From: Blastocatellia bacterium
GTDB lineage: Bacteria > Acidobacteriota > Blastocatellia > Pyrinomonadales > Pyrinomonadaceae
Direction of reading: 5' to 3'
Length of the DNA: 12,373 nucleotides
NCBI GenBank assembly: GCA_003175865.1
Contig: PSRF01000120.1
Location: 1 to 12,373, forward strand
Part shown: piece after piece, positions 1-6,171 of the stretch
Position numbering within the stretch: position 1 is the first letter of the stretch
How the letters are laid out: each line of letters starts with the position of its first letter
Translations under genes and position numbers: made by a program
Notes under the pieces: generated by a model
Database searches by the model: none
The model's input: the letters and a program-made list of their open reading frames with translations, nothing else
Told to the model about the DNA's origin: nothing

Positions 1-63
1 GTGTTTTTCTAATGTAATGAGAGTTATCAGTGTAGAAGCAGTTGCGAAACAGATGCAATCTCC

Positions 64-506
64 TCAGCGAAAGAGCGTTCGCCAAAAGACTCTTTTTTCT
101 GCAACTCCAGAACGAATTATCGAAGCGAAACCAAAGATAACAACGCCGCAGACCAAAAGATTGGCCCAATGCCCTCTCCACGGCATACGGTTCATCCTGT
201 AACTCAGATGACCACTGTTAAGTCGAAACGTCTCAAAGGTAATGGACCACAGATTACCTGCGGCTAGTCTGACAAGCGCAATGCCAACCGACGATATTCT
301 GGCAGGTGTCCGAAGTATCTGTCCGCCCTTCTTATCGCCACGTCTTCCGCCGTATCCGCATCATTGCGCAAGTGACATCGATCGGCAGATTTCGACAAAT
401 CCAGCGTGCAGTGATCATCCTCGACCCAGGCGCATCCCTGGCTAATCAGATGATCGCCTGGTCGAACGCAACTGAAAAGTGTAACGAGAATGATCAGAAG
501 AAACAT
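64..506 (-). pseudogene. Decayed gene for a small lipoprotein/membrane protein (frameshift, probable internal deletion)
   Basis: Two adjacent minus-strand frames look like the two ends of one protein. The first runs from ATG at 506 to a TAG at 264. It starts with a lipoprotein-like signal (hydrophobic stretch, then LVTLFSC) and contains the segment DADTAEDVAIRRADRYFG. The second frame is open from about 305 to a TGA at 64. It reads GIALVRLAAGNLW, then LNSGHLSYR, then a membrane segment LLVCGVVIFGFASII and a basic tail. From memory, an unnamed family in soil bacteria carries a DAEDLAIRYAD-type N-terminus and a GNGHLSYR-type C-terminus within a longer protein of about 200 residues. Here the two motifs are close together in different frames, so the middle appears deleted and the frame broken near 285-305. 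An AGGAG lies 12 nt before the ATG. Alternative reading: a genuine 80-aa lipoprotein followed by a 43-aa membrane peptide starting at an internal ATG. Confidence 0.65.
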
Positions 507-862
507 CCTATTTGTGATCTCCTATCTGGATCGCAGAGCTTACGAAACTGTCACGACTGTTCGATAGCGTACTGAAGCCACAAGCGCCGGGTGTAAACTG
601 CTCACCCCCTAAACCAGACAGACCAGTTTTCCTATGGCTTCTCCAGCAGCGAGCCTCCAATCAGTGCCTCCTGTACTTGGTGTCCCGGCAGGTTGCCTTA
701 GTGCGCCAACTCATCCAACCGAATGCGATGAGCTAATACCGGAGCGGGAGGCAAGTTTCGTTGCCAAGTGTCCTCCCTCTGATCCGGAATTTAGTACGGT
801 TGCTTTGCCAAGTTTTATCGAGATTCTTTGACCAGGTCCTTGGTCTTCTGTCGCAAACAACT
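507..862. other. Non-coding stretch with two small inverted repeats
   Basis: I see no convincing gene in these 356 bases. Short open frames exist on both strands, but none has a family-like pattern or a good ribosome binding site. Two inverted repeats lie downstream of the gene ending at 863. One is at 830-845, with 5-bp arms GACCA/TGGTC. The other is nested at 746-777, with outer arms GGGAGG/CCTCCC and inner arms GGCAA/TTGCC. Either could help end transcription of the upstream gene, but neither is followed by a T-run. A third short repeat, GGGTG/CACCC, lies near 589-607. Confidence 0.4.
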
Positions 863-1567
863 TCAGCCAACTCGCCGGTAGCGACGTTTGAGGCCGGCAT
901 ATGCAGGGACTCCATTGTCGATAATTGTGATCTCGAATGTATTCGGATCGAGCCAACGGATCGCGCCCTTTCCGGAAGCTCCATTTGAAAATTTTTCGAA
1001 CAATGTTTCATCCGAATACTGCCAGGTTCCGGCGTCTATGGCTTGACCGTTTTGATTCTTGAAGAGATACCGGGATGTTCCGTTTGCACGGAACGTAACG
1101 GTAATTTCCATGTTCGAACCGTTTTCCAAGACGTTTGTACGCCAAATACCAACCAGAGATTGAGCGTTCGGAGTGGAGGATGGAGAAGGAGACGGTGAAG
1201 GCTGTGGGGACAACGTAGAAGATGGTGTGCCTGGATTGGCGACAGTCACTCGCTGACTCGAATCAGCCGCAGCGGATGTCGTGTATGAATACTTGAGAAC
1301 CAGAAAAACAACGACGCCACCGCTCAGGATAAAGAGCAGCAGCACCATGAAGACATAGATGGGCCAACGAGTCCCGCGTCGTGTTGGGCGATGACTTCGT
1401 TGTGGAAGGTCCGTAGGATATTGGTTCAGACGATCTGTCGGCAAAGGCTCCGAGATGCGAATCGTTGCCTGAGGATCATACTGAGTACGTAGCGAGGTGC
1501 CATCTTCGAAACAATACATCTGCGTGTCGTCGGAATAGGTGCGATTGCAGGAAGGGCACTGTTTCAA
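863..1567 (-). CDS. Zinc-ribbon, single-pass membrane protein with Pro/Ser linker and C-terminal beta domain
   Basis: A 234-residue protein of unknown role. The start is TTG, chosen because GGAG lies 8 nt upstream and the CPSC motif begins at residue 4. Residues 4-23 form a short zinc-ribbon-like motif (C4-x2-C7, then YCFEDG with C19). Only three cysteines are visible, so metal binding may be incomplete. A single membrane segment spans about 68-92, followed by a Pro/Ser-rich linker at 114-133. The C-terminal domain (about 137-231) starts LVGIWRTN, contains ITVTFRANGTSRYLF and a GTWQY motif, and resembles small lipocalin-like beta domains. The predicted topology is a cytoplasmic zinc ribbon with an extracytoplasmic beta domain. 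From memory, this architecture is common in Acidobacteriota; no function is assigned. It stands alone, about 100 nt after the four-gene cluster above it. Confidence 0.9.
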   Translation of the reverse strand: MKQCPSCNRTYSDDTQMYCFEDGTSLRTQYDPQATIRISEPLPTDRLNQYPTDLPQRSHRPTRRGTRWPIYVFMVLLLFILSGGVVVFLVLKYSYTTSAAADSSQRVTVANPGTPSSTLSPQPSPSPSPSSTPNAQSLVGIWRTNVLENGSNMEITVTFRANGTSRYLFKNQNGQAIDAGTWQYSDETLFEKFSNGASGKGAIRWLDPNTFEITIIDNGVPAYAGLKRRYRRVG

Positions 1568-1668
1568 CTCGGTTTCTCCAAGCGTTCTATATGGTGAGGA
1601 CGACGATTACTGAATGTTTTTGCAATCTCTTTAGGGAACCCGGAGCGGTGGTGACAGACCTCATTAAT

Positions 1669-2034
1669 CTAATCTTTGCGCCATAACCAGCCACCGAACA
1701 AGATAAGAATCGCAAGACTGCCGAAGTGAATGATTAACGTAAGCAAACTTCGTGGACCTGAATGAACTAAAACGTTCACACCGTCGCACAACGGGACAAG
1801 CGAAAGTATCAACAGCGACGCCGAAAGCAAGCGCCGGTTTGCGCGAAGAAGAAGTAGAACAAGGAACCACGCACCAAACACAACATCGCGAGTTGCCGCC
1901 GCCAATAGGTATACATGCGATTCCTGCGTGTGTATGGAAACACCGAATAGCGACGCTGCCGACTCGGGGGCTATCAACGCTGCAGGACCGAACGCAATCA
2001 GTCCGAACGCAATGAATGCAATTGCGGTCTTCAT
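1669..2034 (-). CDS. Small four-helix membrane protein (DUF4267-like)
   Basis: A 121-residue, very hydrophobic protein with four predicted membrane segments at about 3-22, 41-63, 68-88 and 97-118. The loop after the second-helix start carries ATRDVVFGAWF, and LVPLCDGVNVL follows later. This resembles the DUF4267 type of small membrane protein, though that match is by eye. No catalytic motif is visible. It is the last gene of a close-packed run, starting 15 nt after the stop of the SnoaL-like gene, so it is probably co-transcribed with it. The ribosome binding site is weak: AGAAG abuts the ATG. Translation may therefore depend on its upstream neighbour. Confidence 0.85.
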   Translation of the reverse strand: MKTAIAFIAFGLIAFGPAALIAPESAASLFGVSIHTQESHVYLLAAATRDVVFGAWFLVLLLLRANRRLLSASLLILSLVPLCDGVNVLVHSGPRSLLTLIIHFGSLAILILFGGWLWRKD

Positions 2035-2049
2035 CTTCTGCGATTCAAC

Positions 2050-2559
2050 CTATGAGCGACGCAGGTAGGTGCGAGAAATGGTAATCGGATGAGTCAATGC
2101 AGTAATGAATCGTCCAACCCCGCGCGGCTCGTGGAACAATCCGAGCTGGGCCAACACGGCGCCTCGATCGTAGTAGATTCGTTCACCTGAAAGCCTGTCA
2201 TCGGCATCGAATGTGTAGATGCCACAAAGCGGAAACTCAATTTTTCGTCCTGTGGCAGGTAGTCCGCGCCAGGCGCCTTTGTGTGTTCCCCGAATAATGA
2301 CTTCTACTACAACACTGTCAGGTGCCACGTGCTCTTGTTTCACTTCAATCGATAAGTCGGGCAATGCACTTATAAGTTCGTTGTAGTATGAGCGAACGCC
2401 GCTGAGTCCTGTGCGATGATCGTCCCAGGGCATATCGTCATAACGTGCGTTTTCACCAAAAGTTGCCATTACTGAATCGAGGTCGTGTTGGTTCTCGCAA
2501 CTGATGTGCGTGTAGACCGTCTTCAAGCGTGCATCAATATGATCGATTACTTCTGACAT
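2050..2559 (-). CDS. SnoaL-like / NTF2-fold polyketide-cyclase-type protein
   Basis: A 169-residue protein of the SnoaL-like NTF2 superfamily, whose cone-shaped folds bind small hydrophobic molecules or catalyse isomerase- and cyclase-type reactions. Visible family features are an N-terminal helix pair with HDLDSVMATFGENARYDD (about residues 25-42), GLSGVRSYYNEL, a core strand reading VVVEVIIRGTHKGAWRGLPATGR (82-105), and the closing IYYDRGAVLAQLG. The length is slightly above the usual 130-150 because of a basic C-terminal tail ending in RTYLRRS. GAGG lies 8 nt before the ATG and overlaps the stop codon of the preceding membrane-protein gene, leaving a 10-nt gap. Translation of the two is therefore linked. 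The substrate is unknown, and no signal peptide is present. Confidence 0.92.
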   Translation of the reverse strand: MSEVIDHIDARLKTVYTHISCENQHDLDSVMATFGENARYDDMPWDDHRTGLSGVRSYYNELISALPDLSIEVKQEHVAPDSVVVEVIIRGTHKGAWRGLPATGRKIEFPLCGIYTFDADDRLSGERIYYDRGAVLAQLGLFHEPRGVGRFITALTHPITISRTYLRRS

Positions 2560-2569
2560 TTAGTTACCC

Positions 2570-3187
2570 TCAGGTTTGATCACCGCGTTGTACCTCAAAA
2601 CAGATTGCTGCGGCAGCCAATGCACCAAATGTTATTGGGCCACCCGGCCAGGCATGTGTTTTGAAGATGAATAATGCTAGTGCAGAAATCAAAAGAAATA
2701 TCCCGGCCAGCCACGAACCTTTGCGTCGCCAGACTATCCACGTCGCTGCAAGTCCACCTATTGTCCAGGCCATCGTTCCAACTACAGCCAGAACCGGTGT
2801 AGTTCCTGGAGCACCGCCGAGAACTGGATGGGTCCAAACTCTCATTACCGCTGGCTGCCACTGAGTTGTTGCGTCGGTTTGCGCTGCTTGCAACAAAACT
2901 CCGGTGACGAGACCAGCCGCTGTATCAAATGCGACATAGGTGATGCCGAACACGAACATTGCGACCCGTGCTATGCACGCTGCGACACCTGGAGCGGCTC
3001 GCACCAGCAGGACCACGGCGTAGGCGCTAAGAGGGAAGAGAGGGATCTGCAGATAATGGACTAGCATCCATTTGTGTAGGTCCATGTGAAAAAGATCGTG
3101 CGGCCGCGGATGAAACAATTCAAGCACTGCTAACACGAGAGGGGCACCGACTGACAGAACGATTTCGTATAACTTTCGTGGCGTCAT
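2570..3187 (-). CDS. Polytopic membrane protein with a regular His pattern
   Basis: A 205-residue membrane protein with about six predicted helices: 8-24, 42-64, 69-100 (possibly two), 127-152, 158-176 and 183-198. I chose the ATG at 3187 because it lies one base after the upstream stop (TAGCATG) and AAGGT sits at suitable spacing. A longer reading from 3256 would overlap the upstream gene by 68 bases. The most striking part is the first loop, where H26, H30, H34 and H38 fall exactly four residues apart, followed by H44 just inside the next helix. Such spacing would line the imidazoles up on one helical face and could bind a metal or cofactor; that is inference. Other notable stretches are AFDTAAGLVTG (86-96), HPVLGGAPGTTP (120-131) and THAWPGGPITFGA (177-189). 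I do not recognise a named family. Co-expression with the binding protein directly upstream is very likely. Confidence 0.9.
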   Translation of the reverse strand: MTPRKLYEIVLSVGAPLVLAVLELFHPRPHDLFHMDLHKWMLVHYLQIPLFPLSAYAVVLLVRAAPGVAACIARVAMFVFGITYVAFDTAAGLVTGVLLQAAQTDATTQWQPAVMRVWTHPVLGGAPGTTPVLAVVGTMAWTIGGLAATWIVWRRKGSWLAGIFLLISALALFIFKTHAWPGGPITFGALAAAAICFEVQRGDQT

Positions 3188-3188
3188 G

Positions 3189-4058
3189 CTATCTACCTTT
3201 GAATAGAACTCCAAGACTCGCGTCGCATCGTTCTTTCGGTCCGATCGAAATCTCAATTTGTTGATTTACGACATGTGCCAGGATCGCATGAAGTTGCCGC
3301 AGGCCTTCTGTTAATGCCGCTGGTCCCGGCTGAAGGATGTAGGTTGATTTGATTTCGTAAATGTGATCATCACGAACCGCGCTAATGCTCGACCAACCTT
3401 CTCGTGCGCGAATCAAATTCTTTTTGACTTGTCGACCACACCATGACCCGATGATGACCTGTGGATCTCGTGCAATCACATCGACAGGATTTACGATGCG
3501 GTCCTTTGCGCCCTGATGCTGACGCAGTTCAGGAAAAACTGAGTCTCCCCCGGCGATTTCAATTAACTCGTCAACCCAGCGAATTCCAGAAATCAGCGGG
3601 TCATACCACTCTTCAAATAACACTCGTGGTCGTTGTCGAAAACAAGACGCAGACCGCGATATTGAATCCAATTCATTCTGAAAAGTCTCAACCAGTTGTT
3701 CGCCCTTACTCTCAGCACCAACAATTCGACTGATGGTCAGAACCATCTCCAGGATTTCCGCAATGCTCCGCTGGTTGAAAGTAAAAACAGCGATACCGCG
3801 TCGAATCAACTCTGCTGCGATGTCAGCTTGAAGATCGGAGAACGCAAAAACCAGGTCGGGATTGAGCGAAAGAATTTTATCGAACTTCGCGTTGATGAAA
3901 GCAGAGACTTTTGGCTTTTGTCTTGCTTCAAGTGGACGCACAGTGTAACCAGATACACCGACGATACGATCTTGTTCGCCAAGTAAATAGAGTGTCTCTG
4001 TCGTCTCTTCAGTAAGACAGATGATTCGCCGTGGAAATGATCTTAGGTCATTGTTCAT
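3189..4058 (-). CDS. Cobalamin-type (BtuF-like) substrate-binding protein without a signal peptide
   Basis: A 289-residue protein of the Peripl_BP_2 fold, which binds cobalamin, haem or iron-siderophores for ABC importers. The N-lobe begins RIICLTEETTETLYLLGEQDRIVGVSGY (11-38). DKILSLNPDLVFAFSDLQADIAAELIRRGIAVFTF spans 60-94 and a bridging helix follows. The C-lobe has VLFEEWYDPLISGIRWVDELIEIAGGDSVF (146-175), then NPVDVIARDPQVIIGSW and QPGPAALTEGLRQLHAIL. This pattern best fits the cobalamin-binding branch. There is no N-terminal hydrophobic segment and no lipobox, so as encoded the protein stays in the cytoplasm. No permease or ATPase gene for an importer is in the window. No Shine-Dalgarno is visible before the ATG, so translation may be coupled to the 44-aa gene ending 9 nt upstream. 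Its stop lies one base before the start of the membrane-protein gene. Confidence 0.93.
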   Translation of the reverse strand: MNNDLRSFPRRIICLTEETTETLYLLGEQDRIVGVSGYTVRPLEARQKPKVSAFINAKFDKILSLNPDLVFAFSDLQADIAAELIRRGIAVFTFNQRSIAEILEMVLTISRIVGAESKGEQLVETFQNELDSISRSASCFRQRPRVLFEEWYDPLISGIRWVDELIEIAGGDSVFPELRQHQGAKDRIVNPVDVIARDPQVIIGSWCGRQVKKNLIRAREGWSSISAVRDDHIYEIKSTYILQPGPAALTEGLRQLHAILAHVVNQQIEISIGPKERCDASLGVLFKGR

Positions 4059-4067
4059 TGTCGTTGA

Positions 4068-4202
4068 TTAGACGTCGTGAATAACACCATCAATTTTGAC
4101 CTTCGAACACCAAAAGCAATGAAGAATATTCCTATCAGGTACCAGTTCATTCAGATTCAAGCGACGCCAGCGATGTAGACCAACGCGACACAGCAATCCC
4201 AT
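4068..4202 (-). CDS. 44-residue protein with C-x4-H ... C-x2-C motif
   Basis: A very small protein starting MGLLCRVGLHRWRRL, with C5 and H10 spaced C-x4-H and a second pair C29-x2-C32 in HCFWCSKVKIDGV. The pattern C-x4-H-x18-C-x2-C is what a minimal zinc ribbon would need. From memory, similar short proteins with LCRLGxHRW and CFWCSKVxIDG occur in acidobacteria, but no function is known to me. The frame stays open upstream to about 4391, but that part overlaps the GNAT remnant and does not look conserved, so I chose the ATG at 4202. The ribosome binding site is poor. The gene ends 9 nt before the binding-protein gene and is probably co-transcribed with it. Confidence 0.62.
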   Translation of the reverse strand: MGLLCRVGLHRWRRLNLNELVPDRNILHCFWCSKVKIDGVIHDV

Positions 4203-4290
4203 CAAACTGCTTGCTTCATGTTCTCTGTTGGGCCACAGTTTGGCCACGCGAAGCGCGAGCTTGTAATCATTTTCTGCGTTTGCCGCGCTC

Positions 4291-4497
4291 TTACAGCTTT
4301 GGCCACTCACTCGGGGCATATTGATAATCAATATCTTTGCAGATGCACTTCCAACGCGATAAGAGTTCTTCGTTATGTATGAACGGCACAAACCCTATCC
4401 TTAAATATGTTTTGATTGCCGCGTGACGCCGGCCGTCACAGCCACTCTTATGCTTGTGTATCCGGCGGACAGAAACCTCTGCACAACCTCTGCACAC
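4291..4497 (-). pseudogene. C-terminal remnant of a GNAT acetyltransferase, frameshifted
   Basis: One minus-strand frame encodes RRHAAIKTYLRIGFVPFIHNEELLSRW, ending YAPSEWPKL and a TAA at 4291. This is the classic C-terminal acetyl-CoA-fold end of a GCN5-related N-acetyltransferase (helix then GF strand). The matching upstream part, VVQRFLSAGYTSIRVAVT, lies in a different frame, so a frameshift occurs at about 4425-4438. Everything N-terminal to that helix, including the acetyl-CoA-binding R/QxxGxG/A loop, is missing. The remnant begins at the 3' end of the SRPBCC gene, next to a perfect 11-bp tandem duplication (4474-4495). It is almost certainly non-functional. The 67-residue frame beginning at 4497 is not a real gene product, because its first part is the wrong frame for the family. 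Confidence 0.72.
4474..4495. repeat. Perfect 11-bp tandem duplication
   Basis: The unit AACCTCTGCAC occurs twice back to back (4474-4484 and 4485-4495). It lies 3 bases beyond the SRPBCC stop codon (4498-4500), where the GNAT remnant starts. Eleven bases is not a multiple of three, so the duplication itself shifts the reading frame. It looks like a slippage or end-joining scar. Confidence 0.85.
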
Positions 4498-4935
4498 TCA
4501 ACCGCTGTAATCCACCGTTGTTATAGCCTTGAAAGGAGTGCCGGTTCCTGTTTCGCAAAGGTGCTTCAGGCTTCCCAGGTAGTACCCCCAGTTGAAATTG
4601 TATGTTCCGTAATCTTCGTCACTTAACTCTTGAGCGTATACCTGGACAAACATCAGATGAGCTTCGCCATTCACGTCGCGTAACTCAAAAGTAAACGTGT
4701 TGTCGCGCCACTTGTCGTGGCCTCCAACACATTTCCACTCTACAAGACGATTCGGTTCCAGTTTCGTTACTTCCATCTCAGGATTGAAATCACCGCCAAA
4801 GTAAAACCTAATGATGCCGGGCTGGACGTTTACTGAAGTGCTCCACCAACCGGTCAGGCCCTCTTTGGTAGTCAACGCGCGGTAGACTTTCTCAGGGTCA
4901 TCATGAATACGAACAAAGTGAATTATCTTTTTCAT
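4498..4935 (-). CDS. SRPBCC / AHSA1-family protein
   Basis: A 145-residue START-like SRPBCC domain protein (activator-of-Hsp90-ATPase homologue type). These bind hydrophobic ligands in a deep cavity; the ligand here is unknown. Family marks in order are HFVRIHDDPEKVYRALTTKEGLTGWW (6-31), IRFYFGG, a strand MEVTKLEPNRLVEWKC (54-69), FTFEL, and the C-terminal helix NWGYYLGSLKHLCETGTGTPF (115-135). Family members usually end shortly after GTPF. The extra ITTVDYSG here may come from the junction with the GNAT remnant downstream. The ATG overlaps the stop of the preceding kinase-like gene (ATGA), and AGGA lies 9 nt upstream. It is the last intact gene of a translationally coupled trio. Confidence 0.93.
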   Translation of the reverse strand: MKKIIHFVRIHDDPEKVYRALTTKEGLTGWWSTSVNVQPGIIRFYFGGDFNPEMEVTKLEPNRLVEWKCVGGHDKWRDNTFTFELRDVNGEAHLMFVQVYAQELSDEDYGTYNFNWGYYLGSLKHLCETGTGTPFKAITTVDYSG

Positions 4936-5522
4936 AAGCTCATTTCCTGGTTTGATTTGGTGTCTGATGATTGGATCTGCTTCAAGATCTCATCGACTGA
5001 AGGAACGTATTCTCCATCTGTCGAGACCATGATCGTGGGCACATCAAAGTTCGGGGTTAAATAACTGCTGGGAGACAAGACCTCGCCCGTTTTCCTGTAA
5101 TGAGCTACGCGAGTATCGCCGTGATAAAACTCGCGCTCCGGACGTTCCAAGCCTCGCTGAAGATGACGTTTTGTGGCGACTACATCATTAGCCGAACATA
5201 CAACGATCCATGTTGAGCCCAACTCGCGGATCTTCGGTATTCTCGGTTCCCAAACGTTGTGTTGAAACGCCGCCTCTATGACAACGGAGATGTTGTTTAC
5301 AAGATAGTAATTTACTATTTCGAAAAACAAGTTGGAGACGAGACCATTCGTGTCATCTGGTAGTTGATCGTGTTTGATACCATAAGTATTGACGTAACCT
5401 TCTTTGATCTCATCGCGACTTATGACTGGCATCCACAAGCGTGCTCCGAGCGTTCTGGCAAGAGTGGTCTTTCCCGATCCAGGCCTGCCTGTGACGATGA
5501 TGCACTTTGGTTTCCTACTCAT
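4932..5522 (-). CDS. P-loop kinase-like ATPase (AAA_33 / zeta-toxin-like type)
   Basis: A 196-residue cytoplasmic P-loop NTPase with the outline of a small-molecule kinase. It has Walker A GRPGSGKTT (12-20), SRDEIKEGY (35-43) with an Asp suited to phosphate-acceptor activation, VVIEAAF (80-86) as the Walker B-like strand, and the Arg-rich lid HLQRGLERPEREFYHGD (120-136). A helix-rich C-terminus follows. The length fits AAA_33-type kinases. The fold is shared by zeta-toxin, shikimate and chloramphenicol-phosphotransferase kinases, so the substrate cannot be read from sequence. No antitoxin partner is adjacent. The start overlaps the stop of the upstream P-loop gene and the stop overlaps the SRPBCC start, both as ATGA, indicating coupled translation and probably matched protein amounts. 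Confidence 0.92.
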   Translation of the reverse strand: MSRKPKCIIVTGRPGSGKTTLARTLGARLWMPVISRDEIKEGYVNTYGIKHDQLPDDTNGLVSNLFFEIVNYYLVNNISVVIEAAFQHNVWEPRIPKIRELGSTWIVVCSANDVVATKRHLQRGLERPEREFYHGDTRVAHYRKTGEVLSPSSYLTPNFDVPTIMVSTDGEYVPSVDEILKQIQSSDTKSNQEMSL

Positions 5523-6076
5523 CTCTGTGATTGACTAGCGGCAGCGAGCAGACGGTCGGCGCGAGCTTTTTCAATGTCGATGACCAGAGCGTCGACCACT
5601 TCATCAATCCCTGGAATTGTTGTGTCGATTACCCGCAAGCCCAGTGCGTCTGCTTGACCGCGTAAGTACGCTGCCCAACAATCCATTTGCGAATTTGCTA
5701 AGTCAGGTTGCCCGCGTAAATCGATGAGTCGTGTGTTCCGGATAGGTGGCGTGCAATCTAGCAGGATGATGCGCAGCACGTTAATGTTAGTCTTCTTTGC
5801 GGCGTTGATAACGAATGATGGACGCGTTTGACCATCAAGGACGTAGACGTCCGCGCGGTCCGGATCGGACGCAAGCCGATCTATCCACTTCTGTGTAGTC
5901 ACAGCTTGCCACTGTTCGCCTCCGCCTAAGCGTTCCATCTCTTCTGGTGAAGGAACGCCAATCGAGTCAAAGTAATAGCAGCGAACACCGGGGATGGCGC
6001 GGGCGTCGAGAGCACGGACGGCGGCAGTCTTGCCGCTACCAGACGCACCCGTTACAACAATAATCGCCGGCTTCAT
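5519..6076 (-). CDS. Second P-loop kinase-like ATPase
   Basis: A 185-residue P-loop NTPase, distinct in sequence from its downstream partner. It has Walker A GASGSGKT (10-17), CYYFDSIGVPSPEEMERLGG (33-52) with D37, VYVLDGQTRPSF (77-88) with the Walker B-like D81 and R85, then ILLDC, and LRGQPDLANSQMDCWAAYLRGQADALGL (120-147). Small kinases of this shape are common in soil bacteria; I cannot assign the substrate. The ATG at 6076 has no Shine-Dalgarno at normal distance. The nearest, GGGAG, is 22 nt away and correctly placed for a five-codon mini-ORF whose stop overlaps this start. It is the first full gene of the kinase-kinase-SRPBCC set. Confidence 0.92.
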   Translation of the reverse strand: MKPAIIVVTGASGSGKTAAVRALDARAIPGVRCYYFDSIGVPSPEEMERLGGGEQWQAVTTQKWIDRLASDPDRADVYVLDGQTRPSFVINAAKKTNINVLRIILLDCTPPIRNTRLIDLRGQPDLANSQMDCWAAYLRGQADALGLRVIDTTIPGIDEVVDALVIDIEKARADRLLAAASQSQR

Positions 6077-6090
6077 ATGCAGAGCACCAT
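6073..6090 (-). promoter_or_regulatory. Five-codon leader mini-ORF (MVLCI) coupled to the kinase gene
   Basis: ATG GTG CTC TGC ATA TGA runs from 6090 to 6073. GGGAG lies exactly 8 nt before its ATG (6099-6103 in plus coordinates), an ideal ribosome binding site. Its TGA overlaps the ATG of the kinase gene as ATGA. The kinase gene has no well-placed binding site of its own, so ribosomes probably reach it by finishing this mini-ORF. This is inferred from spacing only; a chance arrangement is possible. Confidence 0.45.
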
Positions 6091-6111
6091 CGCTATTTCT
6101 CCCTGTCTACT

Positions 6112-6143
6112 GAAAGCGTCATGCTTTCTGCCAAACGCTTTGG
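6112..6143. repeat. Two adjacent small hairpins upstream of the kinase cluster
   Basis: GAAAGC/GCTTTC (6112-6117 and 6123-6128, loop of 5) is followed two bases later by the perfect inverted repeat CCAAA-CGC-TTTGG (6131-6143). Both sit between the stop at 6172 and the kinase cluster. They could end transcription of the preceding pair or mark a regulatory site; no T-run follows in the minus direction. They do not form a recognisable attC site. Confidence 0.4.
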
Positions 6144-6171
6144 ACTGCTTGAGCCGAGTTGATGCGGTGCG

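Noticed and set aside
634..956. Short overlapping open frames on both strands
   Set aside because: No family-like motifs, no good ribosome binding sites, and the frames from 863 upward merely shadow the zinc-ribbon membrane protein gene.
3188..3256. Longer start for the His-patterned membrane protein
   Set aside because: It would overlap the binding-protein gene by 68 bases, while the ATG at 3187 is one base after that stop.
4059..4290. Cobalamin riboswitch ahead of the BtuF-like gene
   Set aside because: The upstream space is occupied by the 44-aa gene, and I see no B12-box-like conserved element.
4291..4497. Intact 67-aa protein
   Set aside because: Only its second half matches a GNAT C-terminus; the first half is the wrong frame, so it is a frameshifted remnant.
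4932..5522. Zeta-type toxin of a toxin-antitoxin pair
   Set aside because: The fold is similar, but no antitoxin-like gene is adjacent and the partners are another P-loop protein and an SRPBCC protein.
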